From Gnetum montanum (lineage: Eukaryota; Streptophyta; Gnetopsida; Gnetales; Gnetaceae): a stretch of DNA of 64,000 bases. The notes under the pieces were generated by a model. The model worked only from the letters and a program-made list of their open reading frames with translations, ran no database searches and was not told where the DNA came from. A program made the position numbers and the translations under genes. The stretch covers positions 3,317 through 67,316 of the forward strand of contig MNCI01004529.1 in NCBI GenBank assembly GCA_015680685.1. Reading direction: 5' to 3'. This document shows, in pieces, positions 20,503 through 28,771 of the stretch (positions are counted from its first letter, which is position 1; each line of letters opens with the position of its first letter).

Positions 20503-22835
20503 ATGTCTCTCTCACAAAACTCTAACAATGCAACAATGGGTAAGGCAATTCATTCAAGAACCAACAAATTATATGATGATGAAGATAAAGTTTGGAGTAC
20601 TCAACCTTATGTAGGAGCCCCCTACATTCATGAACACCCCAACGATACTCAAAGACTTTCATCATCCAACTCTGACACCTCTAGTAAGGATCAGACATCC
20701 CATAGAACGAGGAGACCCGAAAGGCCTAGGACCTTCTCGATAACTAACAAGAACTTATTTGGGGATGATTGGAAGACTTACAAAAGTCATAACGAGTTTT
20801 ACAGTTCCCTCTCTTCCTCTACTCCTTCAATGGAAAATTATGACACGAATGACTATCTTTTAAGGGGTCGGAATAGAACTAAAAATCAAGCTCACAAAGA
20901 AAATCGAGAACGCCAACATGAATAAGAACAACATCATCTCAATGCACAAACTCACAACCCACTTAGTGACAATGAACCCTTGCTAGCCACTAAGAGCCTA
21001 ATGCCTATACAAGTGTCCATTCAAATATCTTGTAGGCATCACAAAGAAAGTCGTCTACCCAGGCTTGATTTAAACAACTTTTCCAAGTTCGCAGGAGGCT
21101 ATGATTTAGATCCGCAATAGCATATACAAGCCTTCTATGATGCCTGTGTATGGAATAATATTGATAATTGGTGGAAAAAACTTAAGCTCTTTCCTATGAC
21201 ACTTGTTGGCCAAGCAAAAGTGTGGTACAAATCCTTAAAACCAAAATCAATCCATAGTTGGCCAACAATGGTAGAACTCTTTACTAAACAATATCAAACC
21301 CATGCTGGAGTGTCAACCTTAAGGAGACAAATCCAAGAATGGAAACAAGAGCAACATGAACCCTTGGACATGGCCTTAGAAAGATATCATGCATTGTTAA
21401 ACAACTACCCAATCTATGGATTCTTCGAGGAAAGGCTAATGTGTCAGATCATGGATGGGCTCTATAATGAAACAAGGGAAACCCTAGGGATGATGCCCGA
21501 GGTCAACTATACAAGCTACAAATTCATCAACTCCAAGAGCTTATTAAGTGGGTAGTAAAAGAAGAAGGAGAAATGGCTAAATGGGAGAATGTTGAAAACT
21601 CTCAATAGGACCAAAATCTCAAGCTAGAGAAGGTCCATTACCATAAAGAGGAGAAATCAACTCACCTTGAGGAAGTACAACCATTCCTACTTTTGCCAAT
21701 GCAACAATCACTAGATGAAATCATGGTAAAGATTAATAAGATGATGGAGTGGGTGCATGGAAAATATGGAGAATATGCTAACAATAGTAGAGGCACAAAT
21801 ATGCCAAATCAAGAAACAAGATAGGACACCACACAAAAATTAGAAAAAAGGATATAAGATAATAAGAATAAGAACTCAACTACCAACTTCTCATATCAAT
21901 GCAATGTTTGTCTATACGATCACCCCAAAGGCCAATGCCCAATTTTGTCACATTTACATGAGCATTGGGGAGGAATGTTACACCTAGATTTTGTATAGAA
22001 ATATCGAGTTCAACCACAATGGAAAAAGCCCCAATCATGGGGGAAGCCATCACCAACCCAACCATATCCTTTGTATGTCCCAACGCAAAATGCTTACTAT
22101 GTTCAACACCCTGTTTTTCCAAATGGATCATCATCCTCTACTTTACCTTATTGTTATCATTCTCTGGAATACTATCCACTCATACCCTCTCTAACAAGGT
22201 CACCACATCATGTACCTTACACTTTTCCTCAACAACAATATTCTCATCCTTCAGCTCCTTCTACATCACCATCAATTTTACCATAAGGTTTTGCACCACA
22301 ACACCAACCTATGAATGCTACTTGTGCTACTATTGTCAATAGTAATGGAAGTACTCAAAAATGCCCTTTTTTTAGGCATGGCCATAGAAAGAAGTAGCAC
22401 AATGCTAAACCCACTACATCTTACAACCCAGCACAAGTTCAATGCTTGATGCATCCTTCTCCTCAAACTCAACACCTTGTGTTACCTTATCACGGCGACT
22501 AATCAATACTCCAACAACTATGTGGCCCAATGAATATAACCATAGAGGGTGACACATTAATCCTTGCATTCCATCTTATGGTCAAGGATGCCATAGTGGG
22601 GTAGCTCCTTATCCCATGACCCCATCATATAACCTACCCCACTATGTCTATTATGATCGAGTGTGTGAACCCCAATATAGCTACATTCCAACCACCACAT
22701 CAAAAGACACCTAGTGATTTGGATATAACCAGGCTCCAATATTTCCAACATGCATGGATCCTACCCTTCCATTTATTAATTCTTGCTATGATCAAAAGAT
22801 TAGTTATGGGGGATATCCCCCATCCTAATAAATAG
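20503..22835 (+). pseudogene. A1 gag, broken
   Basis: The start is the ATG at 20503 (MSLSQNSNNATMG), 134 bases after the LTR, and the first 140 codons are open. The retrotransposon gag core follows (about 21060-21550): LPRLDLNNFSKFAGGYDLD, then HIQAFYDACVWNN, KLFPMTLVGQAKVWYKSL and WKQEQHEPLDMALERYHALL, the usual plant Ty3/gypsy gag pattern. A zinc knuckle lies at about 21898-21940, CNVCLYDHPKGQC, of type CX2CX3HX4C, one residue shorter than the canonical CCHC. A proline- and tyrosine-rich tail (22000-22700) ends near the stop at about 22833. In-frame stops at 20923 and elsewhere prevent translation. It would form particles able to carry A RNA, perhaps with B enzymes (inference). Confidence 0.8.
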
Positions 22836-24220
22836 AATTAATAAATGTTTTTGTTTTTCTTTAATTTTACAATTTTTTTCCAGCTTTTCATCTTTCAATT
22901 TTTTGTTTTATCTTTTTATTGGCCGGTTCATCTTTTTATTTATTATTTTATCTTTTTATCTTTTTTTGGGTAATCTCATCTATGAATAAAACACTCATGT
23001 CACTCATTGATTGAGGTGTTGTTATATGTTATCAAGTCTCAAGTGACTAATTACTTGGACAGTGAGCCCACAACATCCACTCACTCATTCTATTAATAAG
23101 AGGTTCCACTTTAGGTATGATGATATTCTTGTCATCATGAAAACTTAAAAGTAACTTTGTGCTCATTATGCCTAGAGTGAAAAATGATGAACTAAGAGGG
23201 AATGGTCAAGGTGTGACATCAAGGGGACTTGTGGATTCTCTTTGGTGACATTTGTGGAAGTTACCATGCAACTTGGGTGTACTAAGATCCTTGTAGATCT
23301 AACGAAAAATGGGAGTAAGAGTAATAAAGGAACTCAATCAAAAAACCCAATGCTATTCTAGGGGGTCCCACTGAAAAAACATGCACCCATGCCTGAAGGT
23401 AGGTAGCTTCTCTAGATTACGCATTAGAAAAAAAAAGAAAAAGAAAAGATCAAGCTCAAAGTGCTACAAAGCAATTCCAAATCACTCCTCCCTTGAACAA
23501 AATGCCAAGTGATCGTACACCTTGTTGTTGTGGTACTCTTATGGTTGTCCATCATGCGATGAAACAATGTGATGTCACTGATCAGAAGAATGGACTTGGT
23601 CTTGATTTTGGAGTGATGGGCTAATGACACATTAATCATGTCCTACACTCAAAATTCATTGTGCCCTGGGTCAATTACCTCATCTCCCAATCTCTGCAAT
23701 CCCTTCTACAATTCGCCTCATCTCACTGTCCATGTATTTTTGACTTGTGTCTTGCATAGCATTGAATTCATACCTCATCATGGTGGTATCTACATGTGTG
23801 TGTTTTGTGAAACTAGTGTGGATTACATTTAACCCTTCTAGTGCCTACAAACATTTTAAGGTGTGGTTATGTAAGGGCATCACAGGTAGGAACCTGCTTT
23901 GGGGAGGACCCACTTGTGTAACCCTTGTAATCTACACTCATAACACATCACCATTACACCATTTTATACCCTCCAAGAATTACAATAATCTTTCCCTCAT
24001 CATTCTTCTCGTTCAAATGTTCCTATGTGCTGAAACATGTCCTTTCTCCTCATCTGATTCATGCATTCCATTGCCAGATTCTATACCATTATAGTTTTGT
24101 GCATTCAGGACTATTTAATATTACCCTGGATCTTTTACACCAACTTTAAGTCCTTCATTTTTGAGTTTATAATTTCAAAAATTTGTCAATTTTCTAAATA
24201 CCCTACTTTAAATAGGCCAC
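22836..24220 (+). other. A1 spacer between gag and internal box array
   Basis: The spacer starts with a long T-rich tract (22840-22970, repeated 'atctttttat'). It continues with sequence shared with A2 (53960-55350) and, more weakly, with B1 (49380-50560), for example 'cctgctttggggaggaccca' (23898) against 'cctgctttgagaaggatcca' (50334). Because B1 has this block after pol, the spacer is an ancestral 3' region and not a pol remnant. No pol motif is present. One short frame (23502-23624) is listed separately. Other ORFs here (23424-23639, 23638-23832, 23747-24094) differ in frame between copies. Confidence 0.65.
23502..23624 (+). CDS. Candidate 40-codon ORF conserved between A1 and A2 spacers
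   Basis: The frame MPSDRTPCC... runs 40 codons and stops at the same place in both copies (23502-23624; 54611-54733), without an indel. It contains a CC(C/F)GTL...HH.MKQC pattern that could bind a metal ion. Against a coding role, most differences between copies are nonsynonymous, upstream frames are broken in A1, and I know no matching family. It may simply be conserved spacer. Confidence 0.2.
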   Translation: MPSDRTPCCCGTLMVVHHAMKQCDVTDQKNGLGLDFGVMG

Positions 24221-24306
24221 GATATCGCGTATGCGATATCAGGTCTGACTCGATATCGGGGCCGCACTATTGCATATGCAATATTGCATCGAACAAAACT
24301 ATATAT
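24221..24306 (+). promoter_or_regulatory. A1 internal box array with TATA-like sequence upstream of ORF2
   Basis: Boxes of the LTR type recur inside the element: 24221 (GATATC), 24235 (GATATC), 24252 (GATATC), 24266 (ACTATT) and 24280 (AATATT), spacings 14, 17, 14 and 14 bp. A TATATAT run follows at 24300. The flanks (cgatatcgcgtatgcgatatc-like) resemble the LTR U3, but sequence on either side does not, so this is not a leftover whole LTR. It lies 0.5-0.6 kb before the ORF2 ATG. A2 keeps only one box (55355) and the TATA-like run. Probable internal promoter for ORF2 (inference). Confidence 0.6.
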
Positions 24307-24485
24307 GGATCCCCCACATGCATGTCAACATCATTTTCAACTATTCACGTGAGGGGAATTTTTTAAATTTTCTTCTATGACTCACGACTTGCACACCTCT
24401 TGTCCCAATAGTCATAACTTGCTTGCTAGCGCTTCGATTTTTATTCCGAAATAATCTACTTGAACCACAAGTGTTCAGCTTAGTC

Positions 24486-24497
24486 GTGGGGGAGGGG
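24486..24497 (+). other. A1 internal polypurine-like tract
   Basis: GTGGGGGAGGGG, inside a block 'ttcagcttagtcgtggggg' identical in A1 (from 24475) and A2 (from 55547). The form resembles the terminal PPT (AGTTGTGGGGTA at 27891-27902). B1 has a weaker counterpart (ttagtcatgggggccc near 50540). It could be a central PPT giving a second plus-strand start, or a protein-binding site. Confidence 0.4.
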
Positions 24498-24790
24498 TAC
24501 ACTTCAAATTGCACATAAATTTTTTGGAATTCATGATCACCCAAAGGATACTATAAAGGGTAATTAATTAAAAACAACAACAAAAATGATGATAAACATG
24601 TGCCAAAAACAATCTTATCTCCTCACCTATACCAAGGAATTAAATTTTAAAGCCACCTAATCAAATTGGGGCCTAATATTAAAAATTTTAGGGGACATTT
24701 CCATAAGATTTTCTAACTTTGGATCACATGAAATAAGAAATGAATTCATTAAGTAGAAGTAAGGTATAACTTAAATTTTGTAAACAACCT

Positions 24791-24819
24791 TACTAATGGT
24801 CAACCTTGTGTGATTGCAG
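24791..24819 (+). promoter_or_regulatory. Candidate branch point and 3' splice site abutting ORF2 ATG
   Basis: TACTAAT at 24791-24797 is followed, 23 bases from its branch adenosine, by TGATTGCAG (24811-24819), whose AG is immediately before the ATG at 24820. A2 has TACTAAC at 55844-55850 and the same 23-base distance to GCAG at 55872. Both match intron 3'-end rules. The pyrimidine tract between is poor, as can occur in plants. The donor is not identified; a conserved GTAATCTCATCTA after the gag T-tract (near 22971 and 54084) is one candidate. Confidence 0.5.
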
Positions 24820-27727
24820 ATGGTCCTTAAGCATGGACAACAAGAAGGACCCTCTCAAGGTGTGTCCATGCGACCCAGGAGAGGCAGAGGACAAGCGTCT
24901 CCTAAACAATGTGTAGAGAAGGAGGCACAATCATTTAGCATCCATCAAGAGATTCCTACTATTGCACAGTCAAGACGGGTAGAAGAAGGAGCTGCTGAAG
25001 TGCCTAAACAGGGACAACACCTCATGTTGTCCCTGGAGTGTGTTCAGGCTATCCAAAAAAGGTCCATGTTGGCAGCTATGATCATGGAATTAAACTTTGG
25101 ACCTTTCATGAAATTAACTCCTGAGGTCGTTAGGGACCAACTCAAAGGGTCCTCATTATGGCCCATCCTCTCTGAAAGTGGTGCTTGGTACTTAGGAGAA
25201 ACATATCAATTTTGGCATAATAAAGAAGAAGGCACCATAGTTAAAATTTTTGGTGTGTCTATAGATTTTTTCATCAAGGCCATCTCAAAAGTGTTGAACC
25301 TTTCGAATACAGGGCCAAAAGTTGCTCCCCTATCCACTTGCTTCGATGCTGATGCACGAAGAGTCTGGTTGGATAGGGCTTACAGCAAAGAGGACAAGAC
25401 ATATGGAGAGTTGGCGCTAGAAGAAAGGATATACTTCAAGATTGGTACTTATCATATCTTCCCCACAAGAGGATTAAATAGAATTTCAGCATATGCGGCA
25501 AGAGGAAGTGTAATATTCATGGGAAAGATTAATGCTAACCTTCATCATCTGTATCTCATGGAGATCTTGAGGTGATTTGAAGAACACAAGATAGGGAAGT
25601 TTATGTTGCCCTTCCCTTATCTCATTAGGAAGCTGTGCAAACATGTTGGTATTCTGGGGTACACCAATGATGTCCCTAGAAGAGCCCAAAATGCTTTGTT
25701 CACTGAACTACTAAAGCCACCAGCCCAAAGGAAGAGTGCTATTGAGACACTGGAGCCAAAACAAGAATAGATGGTGGGGCCCACTATAACTCAAACTATA
25801 NGAACTACTAAAGCCACCAGCCCAAAGGAAGAGTGCTATTGAGACACTGGAGCCAAAACAAGAATAGATGGTGGGGCCCACTATAACTCAAACTATAGGG
25901 CCTAGCCAACTCCGAAGCACAGGGCCCAATCAACAACAAGCAAGGCTCAACATGAGCCAACGAGACCAATTATCACCACCACCGCAGGATTATCAACCAT
26001 CGATGAGCCATCTCAAGGCCATTGTTGAGATGGTCAATTAGAAAAGTCATGATGATGCTAATCTCTTCTGTGTCATCAATGACACCATATGATCCATAGT
26101 TTCTATTAATCACACATGGGACAAGGTGTCCATCCAAACAGGAGGAGGGAAGACCCATTAGTCACAAAATATTTTTGGGAATGCTGCATCTTTCTAAGTG
26201 TAATTGGAAATAGGTGAAGGGGCCACAATGCTGGTCATGTAGCACCAAGATGCAGCAAGAGCCATAGAAGTGGTTACAGACCACATTAAAGAATCTTTCA
26301 ACATCCCTGTTGTGCCACTGGAAGATTTCACAAGAGCACAGGATGCTCAAACTCTAGCCAGTCTCTCAATGACTCTTGCAAAGCATGAGGATGCCCTTGA
26401 TCGATTTCTACAGATAGGACAAGTAATGACATCCTTATTTGACATCCCATAAGATGTCATAGTAGCATAATCAAACCTCATCTCTACTAAAGAAAAGCTA
26501 GTTATGGTAGAGATCAGGGTCGAGCGTGTAGAAGCAGAGTTAGCAAGACTCCAAGAGAGGCTCGTTACCCTACAAGCTACATAGTGGGACACATCTCAGT
26601 TTTTTATTCCTACAGACCAGCTGGACACTTTTAGGATAGAGCAGCTTAATAAGCTACTGGTAGATAATAAAAGAGTAGTAGAGGAGAAGGAGAAGGTTGA
26701 TTGGGATGCCTCCAAGTCATAGGAGCAAGCCTACATGCACACCAAGGCACTTAGAGCCTTACAGGAAGAAAATAAATAGCTCGTTGCTGACAATCTTTGG
26801 TTGACCATTGTGGAGAAATAGAATAATTTTCTTAAGGAAACATTTCAGCAATTATGAGAGTAGTTGGTTAGGGTCAACCAAAACATGAACCGTTTGGCCA
26901 AAGAGAATCGAACCCTCTCAATGGAGGAGTTATGTGCAATTCGTCAAAAGACGACCATTGAAATAAGCATGTGGAAAAAAAATGCCAAGCAACATGAAAA
27001 GTTAAAGGAGCATTTCAAAGACCAGGTTGGGATGTACAAGCAAGTCATAGAAAAGGAGATCCATATGACTGACGCCCACATCAACACTTTCAGTGCTCAA
27101 CACACTGATTGCCAGGCCATATTCGACACATATGCATTTGCCCACCAAGTAGAGCTTAAAAGCCAAGACCTTCAAATTCAAGATCTCACAGAGCATATGG
27201 AATTGACAAACCTGTGATATGCCAATCTAGCCATGTTGACAGCAAGATACCTAAGAATAGAGCTCGAGAAGCAGGTAGTTGCCACCTACACCAAATATGA
27301 AGCAAAATTTGTAGAGCACAAGAAAACGTTGCAAAGCTTGAAGTTGTAAATTCTAAAATAGAGGTGGTTAACACTAGCTACCAAGGGTAGAAAGATGTTG
27401 CAATGGACTTGGCTTGATGGGTTACAGATTTCCAAGAACACAAGGACAAAGCTAGAGCCTACGAGTAGAAATGATAGTTGTTTACAGCCTAGTAAGTTAA
27501 ATCAAATCAAATGTTCCTGCAACTACTGTGCCCATGGGAGGTGCCGACTCCATCAAAAATTGGAGCATCAGCATGGATGGCACAATATCCCTAAAATAAA
27601 GAGGAAAACCTCCAGGCATTATTGTAAAGCCATCAAATTCCAAAATCTAGTGAACAAGATAAGGGGAAGTGACCCATGGAGGAGCCACTACCACCTGGAA
27701 CCACATGAGTTCCACAAAATTTTGTAA
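24820..27727 (+). pseudogene. A1 ORF2: plant transposon-protein domain plus coiled coil
   Basis: The first 252 codons (24820-25575) are open. After a short basic N-terminus (RPRRGRGQASPK), residues about 75-250 run SLWPILSESGAWYLGE, TIVKIFGVSIDFFIKAISKV, LALEERIYFKIGTYHIFPTR, GLNRISAYAARGSVIFMGKI, and past a stop FMLPFPYLIRKLCKHVGIL. This block order resembles the 'putative plant transposon protein' domain (PF20167, by memory) found in Athila-type accessory ORFs. The second half (26000-27400) is broken but rich in Leu/Glu/Lys heptads (26864-27217), predicting a long coiled coil. No signal peptide or clear membrane span is visible, so a fusogenic Env role is not supported. The ORF is interrupted by an assembly duplication at 25705-25897. 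Confidence 0.65.
25705..25897. other. Assembly artefact: 96-bp exact duplicate around a single N
   Basis: 25705-25800 and 25802-25897 are identical and separated by one N. It makes an apparent repeat in ORF2 that should not be read as biology. Removing one copy and the N (97 bases) changes the frame downstream. Confidence 0.85.
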
Positions 27728-27868
27728 TTTTGTGATTTTGTATTTTTTTGTGTCTATTCCAATTTTATTCTATTCAATTCTCCATTGTGGCATAATTACA
27801 TTCCTAGTCAGTTAATAATCCCATACCTCTACACCGTGTAATCAATGGAGCTTTTTCTCATTTGTTCG

Positions 27869-27902
27869 ACTCGAGGACGAGTTTTCATTCAGTTGTGGGG
27901 TA
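27869..27902 (+). other. A1 hairpin and polypurine tract
   Basis: ACTCGAGGACGAGT (27869-27882) can form a perfect 5-bp stem with an AGGA loop; 12 bases later is AGTTGTGGGGTA, abutting the 3' LTR. B2 has the same arrangement (16032-16066). The GAGGAC motif just before the PPT is widespread in Athila-like elements; its role is unknown. Confidence 0.65.
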
Positions 27903-28771
27903 TGATGAACCATGATTCATTAGGCTCCAATATTAGACTTGCAATACTTCGTACACGATATCGGGTATGCGATATCATGGCCTGGCTAGCAAGATTGGAT
28001 GTACGATATCGTGACTCCTGTACAGGCCTATAAATACACATGTAGGCACAAGGAGTTAAAAGTAAGTTTTTAGAGTCAGTCAGTAGTTCATTTTAGAAGT
28101 TAGCTTTCATTTTTAGTTCTTCTCAAGTCTTTTCCCCTAGTGCATGCTTACAGTGTGATGATTGTAATTGTACAGCATCCTCATTTGAGTGTGACGTACT
28201 TGGACATGCACATGACCAGAAATAAAGATCAAGATTACTTCATCATTGCAGCATTCACTTAGTTAATTATTTATCTATTATTTATTACTTTTGTAATTAA
28301 TATCTTTCTACCTTCTTCTCCTATCCCTATTAGTAAACGCAGAATGAGTATGACCTAATCACAAGTATTTAAGTGTGACTACTTGGTATCCCAATAGTGC
28401 ACCTAGGACATGCGCTTGGTAATCCTAGTAGTAGTACACAAGGTCCAAGATGTGTACGGATGATTAAGGGATGGATTCTCATCACACTTAGGTTAGCTTA
28501 GACTCTCTCTCCCTTTTCCTCTTAGCTTAATTAAAGTTATTTTCCATTACCTCTAGGAGTACCACTAGGTTAGAAACCACATCATACACCTCACTCTAGA
28601 CTAAACCATATGTGAAAAAGCATATACTAGTCCAAGTGGGAAGACAGCGAACTGTGATCAACGAGTAACTATCTAGATATCACAACTAGCCCGTCTACGG
28701 AGTTCGACTGGATCATGCATGAAAAACTCATAATCGTATGGTTGAGTGTAGGGGTACCTCATCACTCATCA
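27903..28771 (+). repeat. A1 3' LTR
   Basis: TGATGAACCATG...ATCACTCATCA, 869 bp, aligned end to end with the 5' LTR. Box positions are 27929, 27943, 27957, 27971, 27991 and 28005; TATAAATA lies at 28029. ORF 27845-28033 overlaps it by chance. Confidence 0.9.

Larger units (their letters stand above)
19501..28771 (+). mobile_element. Element A1: pol-less Athila-like retrotransposon with gag and ORF2
   Basis: It is complete from LTR to LTR: LTRs 19501-20369 and 27903-28771 (869 bp each), tRNA-Asp-type primer site, gag (20503-22835), a 2 kb spacer, ORF2 (24820-27727), hairpin, PPT. No protease, RT, RNase H or integrase motif was found anywhere between gag and ORF2, although related B1 and B2 carry all of them. 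Flanking bases are cattt (19496-19500) and ccttt (28772-28776), a five-base duplication with one change, inside the B2 spacer. The first 60 bases of the two LTRs differ at 12 positions, 11 of them transitions, so the copy is old. It resembles the TR-GAG type of non-autonomous element but with an extra ORF. Confidence 0.85.

Noticed and set aside
20503-20925. Intact 140-codon ORF as a possible host gene
   Set aside because: It lies 134 bp after the LTR in gag position, with gag core homology continuing downstream; it is the gag N-terminus.
22840-22970. T-rich tract after gag as a poly(A) tail of a reverse-strand LINE or SINE
   Set aside because: The same tract is present in A2 at the same element position; it is part of the A spacer and no target duplication flanks it.
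24200-24310. Internal GATATC cluster as a remnant of a nested A-type LTR
   Set aside because: No LTR ends, R or U5 sequence adjoin it, and A2 has a reduced form at the same internal position, so it was present before the two copies inserted.
24814-25575. 253-codon ORF as a host gene
   Set aside because: It is inside A1 and has homologues in A2 and B2 at the same element position.
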